Source: Gemmatimonadota bacterium (GTDB taxonomy: Bacteria; Gemmatimonadota; Gemmatimonadetes; Gemmatimonadales; Gemmatimonadaceae). Taken from it: DNA of 64,000 bases. The notes beneath the pieces are model-generated. The model was not told the DNA's origin, ran no database searches, and saw only the letters and a list, made by a program, of their open reading frames with translations. This document shows positions 27,901 through 35,180 of this stretch, piece by piece. Each line of letters starts with the position of its first letter. The first letter of the stretch is position 1. The position numbers and the translations under genes were made by a program. The stretch is taken from NCBI GenBank assembly GCA_016704465.1, contig JADJAD010000001.1:620001-684000 (forward strand), written 5' to 3'.

Positions 27901-28358
27901 GCGTCGGCGAGCAGGTCGGGATCGAGCGCGATGCTGATCTCGTCCGTCGCCGCGCGTCCCAGGAATGCCCCCTCCACGATGACCCAGTCGAGCTGGTCGC
28001 CCACGCGTCGCAGGGCGGCGCGGCTCCCCGCATCCCACTGCACGGCGAACGCGGCGACGATCGGATCGGCCACCGGAGCTCCCCCCTGGCGCGGCAGCGG
28101 CATCGGGGGGCAGCGCCGCAGTCGCGCCGAGCCGGCCGGCGTCACGTCGCATTCCTGCGGGCGGGCGGGGTGCGACGAGGCCGCCGCGGCGCCGGGTGTC
28201 GCCGCGAGGGGGAGGGGATCGCCGACCGACGGTTGCAGCACGCCGATCGCGACCGCCCCAACGAGCAGGAGGGCCAGGGAAACCGAGGCGACAACCATCG
28301 CGCGCACGCGACGACCGCGCCGGCCGGAGGGATCGTGAAAGACGAGGGGGGAGGACAC
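24975..28358 (-). CDS. GH18-like / polysaccharide deacetylase / GT2 fusion protein
   Basis: An 1127-residue membrane protein that combines three enzyme activities normally split over several exopolysaccharide genes. After one N-terminal membrane helix (about 20-42) comes a GH18-like domain (about 95-400: GITIDFELVPPDAHPQV, DYLIPMLYDEHSADNAPGP). Next is a NodB deacetylase (about 473-675: ALTFDDGPDPDF, GNHSWSHADLSGL, RPPYIGDARPATEES), which keeps the Asp and His metal ligands. After a membrane helix comes a processive GT2 domain (about 748-985: SVLVPAYNEGEI, DADTLLDPDA, MSEDQD and the QRFRW motif), then several C-terminal helices. This suggests synthesis and modification of a poly-beta-1,6-GlcNAc-like polymer, as in PgaB plus PgaC. 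The start GTG 28358 gives a normal signal anchor. Confidence 0.88.
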   Translation of the reverse strand: MSSPLVFHDPSGRRGRRVRAMVVASVSLALLLVGAVAIGVLQPSVGDPLPLAATPGAAAASSHPARPQECDVTPAGSARLRRCPPMPLPRQGGAPVADPIVAAFAVQWDAGSRAALRRVGDQLDWVIVEGAFLGRAATDEISIALDPDLLADARRRAVAVHLMLTNYGRTGFDSALVSTVVATPARRQHAVMQLTAAVRTHGLQGITIDFELVPPDAHPQVLAFLGELRAALASDGVVLSVAVPVSEGDGYPLRLYGEAVDYLIPMLYDEHSADNAPGPVASAPWFAATLDAVTSEVPAHKLLVGLGQYGYHWRSDRPEGMTVSVSEAMALGRGAVGGPAFGTATRNPSAEWRDANGVTHSVWYLDAVTAWNQTRASLATGAAGVAFWRLGSDDATLWRVLERGGMRGSVDSLRRLPDNGVAVTTGEGEVLAVEAYHGTGERTLTMDTAGFIVAEMLARPPGGYVVSRGGAHATRVALTFDDGPDPDFTALILDSLEAHGAVGSFFVVGRQVQHLPALARRLADEGHEIGNHSWSHADLSGLSDAAIRRELAATGQVIEAVTGRRPLLFRPPYIGDARPATEESLRPMAVAGALGYRVAGLEVDTKDWFETDAQAIVATAMRGVRRGAGRIILLHDAGGDRSPTVAAVGPLVDSLRAAGYELSTVAQLLNVPLSEGMTVAPASEAPHRALLLVALRLANAGEAVLVTVFAVALVMGLLRLILIGGLAAAQRFIPRYARRGRDASYRPPVSVLVPAYNEGEIIARTIRSVLAQQYPSLELLIIDDGSTDDTSDHARHASSDARLRVLRQPNGGKAAALNYGIAEAQGDVIVVIDADTLLDPDAILHLVRPLADVRVGAVAGNAKVGNRVNLVTRWQAVEYVTSQNLDRRAFVTLNCITVVPGAIGAWRRSAIQAVGGFQRDTMSEDQDLTLTLLRHGHRIALADRAIARTEAPETLGALLTQRFRWSFGTLQCAWKHRDALLRRDAGALGMIGLPNILLFQLFFPLLAPAADLALLATLGRFALEAPALGTHAAWGHAAPVLALYGLFLLIDTVTALLGLAFEPGERVAHAALVPLQRVAYRQVLYLALVKAMRAALRGRAPGWGKLERTGRVQEHVAVSLEPAVALT

Positions 28359-28480
28359 AAGGAGAGAATCGGCCGCGAGGCGCCGATACTCAAACTGTTA
28401 CGCCCCGTTGCGGATGTGTCCGCGCCCGCGTATCCGTGTGTCATCGCTGGGTGGTCCCCGCCCGACCTCCAATCGCCCCC

Positions 28481-28873
28481 ATGGATAGACGCGTCTTCGT
28501 GCGACACGCCGCTGGCGTCCTGTCGGCACTGACGATGGGGACGCTGACCGGGAGCTGCGCGCCGGCCCCTGCGTTGGACGAGTCGACGCTGCTGCCGCAC
28601 CACCTGAGCCGGTCGCTGGGCGCCGACGCGGTGCGGGGCATCGGACGCGAATACCTCGCGCTGACGCCGCGCGAATCCGAGGCATCGACGTTGCGCGCCG
28701 CCCTCGCGGCGAGCGCACGACGCCACGATCGCCGAACAGGGGTGTCCTCGCGTTCGCTCGACGCCCTCGTGGCGGCCGACTTCGATGCCGGCCGCACCGT
28801 GCTCGTCGACGGCTGGCTGCTCGCCGTGAGCGAGGCGCGACAGTGCGCGCTCGTGGTCCTGACGGCAGTCTAG
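28481..28873 (+). CDS. Small Tat-exported lipoprotein, partner of GMC dehydrogenase
   Basis: A 130-residue protein starting MDRRVFVRHAAGVLSALTMG, with a twin arginine and a lipobox-like LTGSC, so export by Tat and lipid anchoring are likely. The mature part is short and helical and ends DFDAGRTVLVDGWLLAVSEARQCALVVL. That resembles the small subunits found before membrane FAD sugar or polyol dehydrogenases. It is 36 bases upstream of a GMC gene on the same strand. I infer it as the escort or small subunit of that enzyme; similarity to the other two small subunits in the window is weak. Confidence 0.75.
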   Translation: MDRRVFVRHAAGVLSALTMGTLTGSCAPAPALDESTLLPHHLSRSLGADAVRGIGREYLALTPRESEASTLRAALAASARRHDRRTGVSSRSLDALVAADFDAGRTVLVDGWLLAVSEARQCALVVLTAV

Positions 28874-28909
28874 GCGCAGCGTAGCCGCCAGCGACCCACG
28901 ACGCGACAC

Positions 28910-30457
28910 ATGCATACGGACGCACGGGAACTTCCCCACGGCCATGTACTCGAGGGCGACGTGTGCATCGTCGGCGCGGGGGCGGCCGGCATCACGCTGG
29001 CGCAGGCGCTCATTGGCGCGTCGTCACGCGTGATCCTGCTCGAGGGCGGCGGCTTCGATCTCGAGGTGGCCATGCAGGGGCTCTATCGCGGGGAGATCGT
29101 CGGGCGTCCGTACTATCCGCTCGAGGCGGCGCGACTGCACTACTTCGGCGGCACCACCGGGCACTGGGGTGGCTACTGCGCACCGCTCGACCCCATCGAC
29201 TTCGAACGACGCGACTGGGTGCCGCACAGCGGGTGGCCGATCACGCGCGCCGACCTCGATCCGTTCTATGCCCGCGCGCACCCGCTGCTCGACCTGGGGC
29301 CGTACGCCTATGACGTGCCCTATTGGCGCCGCGACGATCCGCGCCGCGAGTCGCTGCCGATCGTTGGCGAGCGGGTGGAGGACAAGCTCTGGCAGTTCAG
29401 CGCGCCGACGCGCTTCGGCAGCAAGTTCCGTGAGCCGATCGTACGCGCGCCCAACGTGCACCTGTACACGCACGCCAACGTGGTGGAGGTCGAGGCCAAT
29501 GCCGACGTCACCGCCATCGACGCCGTGCGCGTGCGCCACTTCGATGGACGTGAACAGCGCGTGCGGGCCAGGCACTTCGTGCTGGCCTGCAGCACGATGC
29601 AGAACGTGCGCCTCCTGCTGGCGTCGAATGCCCGCGCCGCGGCAGGGCTGGGCAATGCGCACGACCTCGTCGGCCGCTACTTCATGGACCACCTCGAGAT
29701 GCCGGGCGGGTCGGCCGTCCTGCTCGCCCCGCAGTCCATGCACCTGTACGGATTCGACTTCGGCATCACCAAGGTCCGGGCCGAACTGAGGTTGAGCGAC
29801 CGCCGCCAGCGTGAGCTGTCGGTGCTCAACGCGACCGTGGCCTTCGAGGCGCCCCCCGAGTCGGGCGAAGCCGCGAGCACCTTCGAGGCGATGCCTCCCG
29901 ACGAGATCGAGCGCTTTCGTCGCGAGACCCCGGACAGCCTCACCGCCGACATGCGCGGCGACGCGGTGAACTACGACGCCGGGAGCATCGCCAGTCGCCC
30001 GCGCTTTTCGCTGCCCATCCGCCAGGAGCAGTCCCCCAACCCGGCGTCCCGCGTGACGCTGGGACGCTCGCGTGACGCGTTAGGATTGCCCCAGCCCCGG
30101 TTCGACTGGCAGCTCACCGCCCTCGACCGGCGCACCATGCGCGCCACCTACCTCGCCATCGGACAGGAACTGGGACGCTCTGGTGCGGGGCGGGTGCAGC
30201 TGCGCGACTGGCTGCGCCCCGACGACGACACATGGCCGGCCATGGTGAGCGGCGGATGGCACGACATCGGCGCCACCCGCATGCACGCCGACCCGCGCCA
30301 GGGGGTTGTCGATGCGCACTGCCGCGTGCATGGGTTGGCCAATTTGCATCTGGCGGGGGCGGGGGTGTTTACCACCTCGGGGGCCGCCAATCCGACGCTC
30401 ACGATCGTGGCGCTTGCCTTGCGGTTGGCCGATCGGTTGCGGTTGGGCGCGGGCTGA
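28910..30457 (+). CDS. GMC-family FAD dehydrogenase without Fe-S triad, third module
   Basis: A 515-residue oxidoreductase starting at ATG 28910. The FAD motif is EGDVCIVGAGAAGITLAQAL, with ARLHYFGGTTGHWGGYC after it. The C-terminal domain has GGWHDIGATRMH and TTSGAANPTLTIVALALRLADRL. In contrast to the other two GMC enzymes of the window, it has no C-x5-C-x3-C, so it must pass electrons by another route, for example to a cytochrome or quinone. Its small Tat partner is encoded just upstream. Substrate unknown; sugars, polyols and choline-like alcohols are family substrates. Confidence 0.9.
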   Translation: MHTDARELPHGHVLEGDVCIVGAGAAGITLAQALIGASSRVILLEGGGFDLEVAMQGLYRGEIVGRPYYPLEAARLHYFGGTTGHWGGYCAPLDPIDFERRDWVPHSGWPITRADLDPFYARAHPLLDLGPYAYDVPYWRRDDPRRESLPIVGERVEDKLWQFSAPTRFGSKFREPIVRAPNVHLYTHANVVEVEANADVTAIDAVRVRHFDGREQRVRARHFVLACSTMQNVRLLLASNARAAAGLGNAHDLVGRYFMDHLEMPGGSAVLLAPQSMHLYGFDFGITKVRAELRLSDRRQRELSVLNATVAFEAPPESGEAASTFEAMPPDEIERFRRETPDSLTADMRGDAVNYDAGSIASRPRFSLPIRQEQSPNPASRVTLGRSRDALGLPQPRFDWQLTALDRRTMRATYLAIGQELGRSGAGRVQLRDWLRPDDDTWPAMVSGGWHDIGATRMHADPRQGVVDAHCRVHGLANLHLAGAGVFTTSGAANPTLTIVALALRLADRLRLGAG

Positions 30458-30481
30458 AAGACAGGCGTCCGGCGCCCGCGC
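30447..30481. terminator. Possible hairpin at the end of the third GMC gene
   Basis: GCGCGGGC (30447-30454) can pair with GCCCGCGC (30474-30481) over a 19-base loop that includes the GMC stop codon. It lies between converging genes. The long loop and lack of a T tract make it a weak terminator candidate. Confidence 0.3.
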
Positions 30482-30510
30482 GGCGCCGTCGCAGCGACGA
30501 CCGGCGCGAT

Positions 30511-31086
30511 CTACTTGTCCCCCTCCCCCTCCGCCCTCGCCCCCCGCACCTCCCCCGCCCACTGTCGCGCCACCTCCGCCGCTCGCGCCACCACCCCCTC
30601 GATGCGCTCGCTCTCCAGCGGGGCCGTCACGCCATCCAGAGTGCGCGAGATCTCCACCGTTGCCCCGCGCTCGTCGAACGCCAGCACCACCTTCTCCTTG
30701 GCCAGCGCCGGCGACGACGCCCCTGCTCCCTCCCGCACCATCTCGCCCTCGCGCTCGTAGTACCGGAGCTGCGGGCCGACGAAGTAATAGCGGGCCGCCG
30801 ATCGCCCACGATCGCCCTGGTCCAGCACCTCCCGGACCAGCCGCAGCGTATCACCCGCGGCGTACCCGATCAGCGACGCCGACGCGTCACCCATCTCGCT
30901 CTGCCAACTCGTCACGGTGAGCGTTGGCCGAAGCCGGTCGACCTCGATCGCCAGCTCCCGGGCCTCGTCGCCCGGCGATCGCGACGCGCCCCCCGCTTCC
31001 GGTGCCGCCTCTCCCGGTTGGCAGGCGAGCGAAAGACACAGCAGGATCGGTATGGCAGCGATTCGGGGGAGGTGGAGTGCTGGCAC
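30511..31086 (-). CDS. Secreted lipoprotein of unknown function
   Basis: A 191-residue protein, start GTG 31086, chosen because it gives a clean lipoprotein signal (IAAIPILLCLSLACQPGEA). The mature part has LTVTSWQSEMGDASASLIGYAAGDTLRLVREVL, two YF/YY-containing strands, and ends RIEGVVARAAEVARQWAGEVRG. I recognise no family. Its C-terminal 53 bases are repeated at 24871-24923, which brackets the block containing the GH18/NodB/GT2 and GMC genes. It converges with the GMC gene. Confidence 0.65.
   Translation of the reverse strand: MPALHLPRIAAIPILLCLSLACQPGEAAPEAGGASRSPGDEARELAIEVDRLRPTLTVTSWQSEMGDASASLIGYAAGDTLRLVREVLDQGDRGRSAARYYFVGPQLRYYEREGEMVREGAGASSPALAKEKVVLAFDERGATVEISRTLDGVTAPLESERIEGVVARAAEVARQWAGEVRGARAEGEGDK
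30554..30606 (-). repeat. 53-bp direct repeat, copy 2 (inside a lipoprotein gene)
   Basis: The intact copy of the repeat also found at 24871-24923, same orientation, about 49 of 53 bases alike. Here it is part of the coding sequence for the C-terminus of the lipoprotein at 30511-31086. Confidence 0.8.
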
Positions 31087-31193
31087 GGTCGGGCGTCGGA
31101 GCAGGAGAAGGAGCCGCGACGCACATCGTGGCGGCCATGTCCTGCAACGATGCACTCCGGCCGCACACGATGGAAGCGCGACGTGCGGTCGCC

Positions 31194-31754
31194 TCACCCC
31201 CCGCCGGAGGCCTTCGGCGAGGTACATCCGGTGGTGCGCCGAGTGTCGGCCAACGAGAGGATCGTCCACTTGGCGTCATCACCACGCACCAGCAGGAAAT
31301 GATCGACCCCGCAGTGCGACAGCTTCTCGCCGGCATAGAACGCATAATCGACCCACACCGAGGCCAGCGCCCCATCGATCTCGACCTTCTCGTTCCAGAC
31401 GCGCTCGTCCCAGACCGGCGTGTGCGGCGTTCCCACCGACTTCACGAATCCATCAGCCGTCGCACCCACGTTGAGCCGCAACGCGCCATCCGGTCCGCGT
31501 GCGACCGTCATCATGCGCAGCTGCGGGTGAAACACGCTGCGCACCATGCCTGAGTCGCCGGCACGCATGCCGTCGAAAAGGCGATGGATCACGGCCATCA
31601 CCTGCCGCACGTCGGCCGAGGCGCCTTGGGGCGCAGTGTTCCCGACCTGCGCGTACAGCGGCGCGGATGGTAGGGTGAACAACACTGCGCCCAGCAGCAG
31701 CGTCGGTATCGAGGCCCGCCGCAAGCGGGCGGACGTCAGCAATGTCTTGCGCAT
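31194..31754 (-). CDS. Secreted NTF2-like (SnoaL-type) protein
   Basis: A 186-residue protein with a standard signal peptide (LLLGAVLFTLPSAPLYAQ, cut near residue 36). The mature domain begins DVRQVMAVIHRLFDGMRAGDSGMVRSVF, a classic NTF2-like first helix and turn, followed by WDERVWNEKVEIDGALASVWVDYAFY and HFLLVRGDDAKWTILSLADT. The fold is a conical pocket used as enzyme or binding domain. The periplasmic function is unknown. It is separated by about 100 bases from the lipoprotein gene downstream. Confidence 0.8.
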   Translation of the reverse strand: MRKTLLTSARLRRASIPTLLLGAVLFTLPSAPLYAQVGNTAPQGASADVRQVMAVIHRLFDGMRAGDSGMVRSVFHPQLRMMTVARGPDGALRLNVGATADGFVKSVGTPHTPVWDERVWNEKVEIDGALASVWVDYAFYAGEKLSHCGVDHFLLVRGDDAKWTILSLADTRRTTGCTSPKASGGG

Positions 31755-31824
31755 GGAGACGAGTGCTCTGCGTGAGGAAGTCGACCCTCCGCCGTCGCTC
31801 CGAACGCGACCGCGGGAGCGCTAG

Positions 31825-32154
31825 CTAGCGCCCCCGAATCCCGTCCCGAACCGATGCCGGCGCCAGCTCGTCCAGCTCCTGATCCGAAACGGGAACCGAG
31901 ATGCGGACCGTCGGCGACACCGCGGTAATCGCCAGCCGGGCAGCGGACGCCAGCAGCGGGACCCCGAGTCCTCCACCCACGAGGACCAGGTTGGCCGCCA
32001 GCAGCCGACCGGTCCACCGGTTGACGAGGGTTCTATCCCGGGTCAGGAAGACGGCGGCAACGGCAGCCCCGTTCACGAGGACGAATCCCCAGGCCGCAAG
32101 CGTAAACACCCGCGATCCAGTGCGTGCCAGCCAGTCGAGCAGCGCGGTCTCCAT
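31825..32154 (-). CDS. Small two-helix membrane protein
   Basis: A 109-residue protein starting METALLDWLARTGSRVFTL at ATG 32154, with two membrane helices (about 15-35 and 50-72) and a short C-terminal tail ending SVRDGIRGR. The reading frame extends further upstream but with low-complexity sequence unlike a protein start. Helix one GFVLVNGAAVAAVFL and helix two RLLAANLVLVGGGLGVPLL are well defined. Function unknown. Confidence 0.65.
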   Translation of the reverse strand: METALLDWLARTGSRVFTLAAWGFVLVNGAAVAAVFLTRDRTLVNRWTGRLLAANLVLVGGGLGVPLLASAARLAITAVSPTVRISVPVSDQELDELAPASVRDGIRGR

Positions 32155-32246
32155 CTGCCTTCCTCCATCGCCGGGGGCGGTCGACCGTTGCTGGGCTTGG
32201 GGAGCGACGGCGAGCCATCCATCGAGCTGTCCCGCTACGCTACCAC

Positions 32247-32726
32247 TTACCAACCGATTGCGCGAGGGGACCGCCCCGTGGCCGCCTTGATCCGCTTCTT
32301 CGCCTCGCGCGCGGACTCACCGGCAAATCGCACCGAGGCCTCGAGCGACGCGAAGTGCACGTTGCCGGTCACCACGATCAGCGGCGCGCCGGGTGGGAGC
32401 GGCACGCTGGGATCCGGCGTGAACTCCACCGACCCGGCAAACGGGTCCGCGTCCACTTCCACCCGCACCCCCGACGGAAAGAAGATCTCGACCGAGCCGA
32501 GCAGGATGAACAGCTCGATTTCCGACCGGCCTTCGGGAATGCGCGCCTCCCGCAGGTCTACCTCGCAACTGCCCAGGATGCAGGCAATGCGGAACCGGCG
32601 CGGCATCTCCCAGTTCCCCACGCGCTTCTGCCCACTGAAGAACGAGGTCATCCCCCCGCGTTCGCGCACCTCGCTCGCGGGGAGCACCTCGTGGCGCACG
32701 ACGTGAATTTGCGGCGTGTTAGACAT
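32247..32726 (-). CDS. LiaF-like C-terminal domain protein
   Basis: A 159-residue protein with no membrane helices. It shows the LiaF/DUF2154-type repeated beta arrangement: FFSGQKRVGNWEMPRRFRIACILGSCEVDLREA, ELFILLGSVEIFFPSGVRVEVDADPFAGSVEF (each shown in short overlapping blocks of strands), then a Lys/Arg-rich tail. LiaF-type proteins report on cell-envelope stress, but this one lacks the usual membrane half, so it is probably a soluble partner or a stand-alone domain. It follows the AlaX-like gene on the same strand with a 63-base gap. Confidence 0.75.
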   Translation of the reverse strand: MSNTPQIHVVRHEVLPASEVRERGGMTSFFSGQKRVGNWEMPRRFRIACILGSCEVDLREARIPEGRSEIELFILLGSVEIFFPSGVRVEVDADPFAGSVEFTPDPSVPLPPGAPLIVVTGNVHFASLEASVRFAGESAREAKKRIKAATGRSPRAIGW

Positions 32727-32789
32727 GGGCAGCCCGGACAGGACAGTTACTGGTTCTCGGCTCCGACCCCAACCCGCGAGCCACGTTCG

Positions 32790-33980
32790 TCATGCGATCG
32801 GCGGGCGCGCCGCGAAGCTGTTGAGCACCGTCTCGAGCGCGCCCGCATCCGGGACGGTCCCCTGCGCCAGTCGCGCATTGCCCCCTCCCTTCCCCCCAAC
32901 CTCGGCGAGGGCCGGCTTGAGCACACGCCCCGCATCGATCCCGCTGTCGTCCGACGCAGCGACGAGAATGGCCGGCGGCGTCGCGACCACCGCGGCGAAG
33001 GTTGCCTTGGGGAGCGCGCAGAACGCGAGCGCGAACGCTCGCGACTCGTCGGCCTTGCCGGTCGGGCGCCGCTGCACCAGGCGCCGCAGGCCGGCCGCGT
33101 CTGGTACGATGCCAGCGTACGCGTCACGGGCCCGGGTCGCGCTCACCTCGTCGAGCAGGCGCCGGCGCTCATTCTCCAGCGCCCGGAGCTGCTCACCCTG
33201 CGCCGGGACCAGTGTGCTCAACTCGTCGATGCTGCACGACATGCCCTGGGCCATGGCCGACAACGTCTCGAAGTCGGCACGCGCTCGGGCAACCGCTCGC
33301 CCCCCGCACAGGAACTCCACCCGGGTGGACTTCCGCACGCGCTCGACGCGGCGCAGCACGATCGCCCCGATCTCCCCCGTGGCGCGCACATGCGTTCCCC
33401 CGCACGCGCTCCGGTCCAGCCCCTCGATCTCCACGATGCGCAGCATCCCGCCACGATCCGACGGCTTCCGCAGCCCGGTGGCCGTCTCCGCCTGCTCGAA
33501 GCGCACCGACACCGGCCGGTGCTCGCACACGATGGCATTCGCCAGCCGTTCGATCTCCCGCAGCACCGCTGGTGAGATGGATTCCGTGGATAGGTCCAGG
33601 GTGGAGCTGTCCGGACCGAAGTGCACGCTCTGCGTCTCCCACCCGTGGGTATCGGCGCACAGCGCCGACAACAGGTGCTGCCCGGTGTGCTGCTGCATGT
33701 GATCCCAGCGCCGAGTCCAGTCGATCACCCCCTTGACCACCCCCTCGGCGACCTCCCCCTCCAACGGCCGCGCGAGGAGGTGCGCCACCCGCGCGTCCTC
33801 GTCGATCACGTCGACGACCTCCACACCCCCGAGCGTGCCCCGGTCGTGCGGCTGGCCACCCGATGTCGGATAGAACGCCGACTGGTCGAGATAGACCCGG
33901 CGCCCGTCCTCGGCGCGCTCGATCACCCGGGCGTCAAAGCGCGTTCGGAAGGCATCCGCGTAGTACAGTCGCTCCGTCAT
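32790..33980 (-). CDS. AlaX-type alanyl-tRNA editing protein with DHHA1 domain
   Basis: A 396-residue trans-editing protein that hydrolyses mischarged tRNA(Ala). The editing domain has QSAFYPTSGGQPHDRGTL, the zinc ligands in HTGQHLLSAL (about 98) and CGGTHVRATGEIGAI (about 193), and VRKSTRVEFLCGGRA. The C-terminal DHHA1 domain ends DAGRVLKPALAEVGGKGGGNARLAQG. There is no aminoacylation domain, so it is AlaX rather than AlaRS. ATG 33980 is used; GTG 33989 is three codons upstream. It is preceded by a small zinc-ribbon gene and a MOSC gene on the same strand. Confidence 0.9.
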   Translation of the reverse strand: MTERLYYADAFRTRFDARVIERAEDGRRVYLDQSAFYPTSGGQPHDRGTLGGVEVVDVIDEDARVAHLLARPLEGEVAEGVVKGVIDWTRRWDHMQQHTGQHLLSALCADTHGWETQSVHFGPDSSTLDLSTESISPAVLREIERLANAIVCEHRPVSVRFEQAETATGLRKPSDRGGMLRIVEIEGLDRSACGGTHVRATGEIGAIVLRRVERVRKSTRVEFLCGGRAVARARADFETLSAMAQGMSCSIDELSTLVPAQGEQLRALENERRRLLDEVSATRARDAYAGIVPDAAGLRRLVQRRPTGKADESRAFALAFCALPKATFAAVVATPPAILVAASDDSGIDAGRVLKPALAEVGGKGGGNARLAQGTVPDAGALETVLNSFAARPPIA

Positions 33981-33989
33981 CGCACCCAC

Positions 33990-34211
33990 TCAGTTTGTGG
34001 ACGGCGGGGCCGGCGATTCGCCGGCTCGGCAGCGCACGCAGATGCTCGACGCCCCGAAGGCGAGCAGGAGCTTGATGACCAGCGAGCCATGCAGGTGCTT
34101 GGAGCAGAGAATGCGTCGACACTTCGTGCAGACGCCGCCCGTGTTCACGGCGAATGGCACGCCGCACTCGTCGCACTCGGTGTTGAAGATCGACTTCTGG
34201 AAGATCGGCAC
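33990..34211 (-). CDS. Small Cys-rich zinc-ribbon protein
   Basis: A 73-residue protein starting MPIFQKSIFNTECDECG. It has CDEC, CTKCRRILCSKHLHG and CVRC, six cysteines in CxxC pairs and one more Cys with a His, consistent with two treble-clef or FYVE-like zinc sites. Its stop lies 10 bases before the AlaX start, so the two are probably one transcript. I know no function for it; a zinc-binding adaptor is the simplest reading. Confidence 0.75.
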   Translation of the reverse strand: MPIFQKSIFNTECDECGVPFAVNTGGVCTKCRRILCSKHLHGSLVIKLLLAFGASSICVRCRAGESPAPPSTN

Positions 34212-34242
34212 GGCGCGTGGAGGATGGGGGACGTGGGGGAAT

Positions 34243-34707
34243 CTAGGCGACGTCGTCCCAGCTCACGACGTCTCCCACCCGGATCGTCCCTCCCTCGATG
34301 ACCTGGCCGAACGCTCCGCCGCCCCAGTTGGGAAACATCTCGGCGCGCAGCCCGGGCAGCGCCTCGTCCATGCGTTCGCACGGCTTGGTCTCACCGCGGA
34401 TGGCGATCCGGCAGTCGCCAATGCGCAGGATGCGCCCGCGCGCTCCCGCGAGTTGGCACCCCTGCAGCATGACGTTGGCCCGACGACGCGCCGGGTCGAG
34501 CGCTCCGTCGAGCGCAGACATGTGCTTCGCCCAGACCTCGGCCTCGAGCAGGGTGACCTGCCGCTGGCCGCCGCGGTCGGCGTTGCCGACGATTCCTTTC
34601 TCGTCGAGCACGGCCTCAGTGACCGCGTCCATGGGACCGAGCTTGGCGCGCTTGATCCAGATGCTGGCGAGCACGCCGGTCGATGTGGTGTCGGGAACGT
34701 TAGGCAT
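34243..34707 (-). CDS. MOSC domain protein
   Basis: A 154-residue protein starting MPNVPDTTSTGVLASIWIKR, with the MOSC features GIVGNADRGGQRQVTLLEAE, GCQLAGARGRILRIGDC and ETKPCERMDEALPGL, where the Cys is the expected molybdenum or sulfur ligand. MOSC proteins carry or use molybdenum cofactor sulfur. The start at 34707 is chosen because the MOSC fold begins within ten residues; ATG 34740 would add a proline-rich stretch. It is 31 bases upstream of the zinc-ribbon gene. Confidence 0.85.
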   Translation of the reverse strand: MPNVPDTTSTGVLASIWIKRAKLGPMDAVTEAVLDEKGIVGNADRGGQRQVTLLEAEVWAKHMSALDGALDPARRRANVMLQGCQLAGARGRILRIGDCRIAIRGETKPCERMDEALPGLRAEMFPNWGGGAFGQVIEGGTIRVGDVVSWDDVA

Positions 34708-34835
34708 CGGCGCAGGAAGGCTGGCTGATGGATGCGGCATCGATTCGGCATCGATACGGCGCCGCTGGGGGCGTCCCGAAAAGTACCGCGCGTACCGGCA
34801 CGCGCACGCGTGCTCTCGTCGGCGGGTGGCTCGGT

Positions 34836-35138
34836 TCAGAGCTCGGGGAGAAACCAGGCCCGGGGGCCGGCAAAGTCGAGGATGAGTGCCCCTCCCTCGC
34901 CAATCATGAAGTGGGCGACCGTCTCGTGGTCGGTGACTGGGCTCTGGGTATGCAGCTGGTCACCCTCCACCCGGTACCACAATGCGAGCACCTGACGATG
35001 GTCGCCCGACTCGAAGCCGTAGAGCAGGCGCCCGCCCTGCTGAAACTCCATGCTGACGCCCGGGGCGAAATCGAGCGCGGCGTCGGCACGCAGGAGGCGC
35101 CAGCGCCCGAGCAGGGGTGACTCGTCAGGCGCGGTCAT
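34836..35138 (-). CDS. Small lipocalin-like protein of unknown function
   Basis: A 100-residue soluble protein (MTAPDESPLLGRWRLLRADA). LLGRWRLLRADAALDFAPG, SMEFQQGGRLLYGFES and LALWYRVEGDQLHTQS form the alternating strands of a small beta-barrel of the lipocalin-like type. There is no signal peptide or membrane helix. Function unknown. It is followed, at a distance of 128 bases on the same strand, by the MOSC gene. Confidence 0.65.
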   Translation of the reverse strand: MTAPDESPLLGRWRLLRADAALDFAPGVSMEFQQGGRLLYGFESGDHRQVLALWYRVEGDQLHTQSPVTDHETVAHFMIGEGGALILDFAGPRAWFLPEL

Positions 35139-35180
35139 GGCGCACGGGCGAGGTCTCCGTGCGCCGGCACCCGGTGGGCC

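Noticed and set aside
25014..28532. Very long plus-strand open frame opposite the GH18/NodB/GT2 gene
   Set aside because: The translation is Arg/Pro/Gly/His-rich with no domain. It is the complement of a well-supported minus-strand gene in GC-rich DNA, where stop codons are rare in antisense frames.
32124..33575. 483-codon plus-strand open frame opposite the AlaX gene
   Set aside because: Antisense shadow; no domain, basic low-complexity translation.
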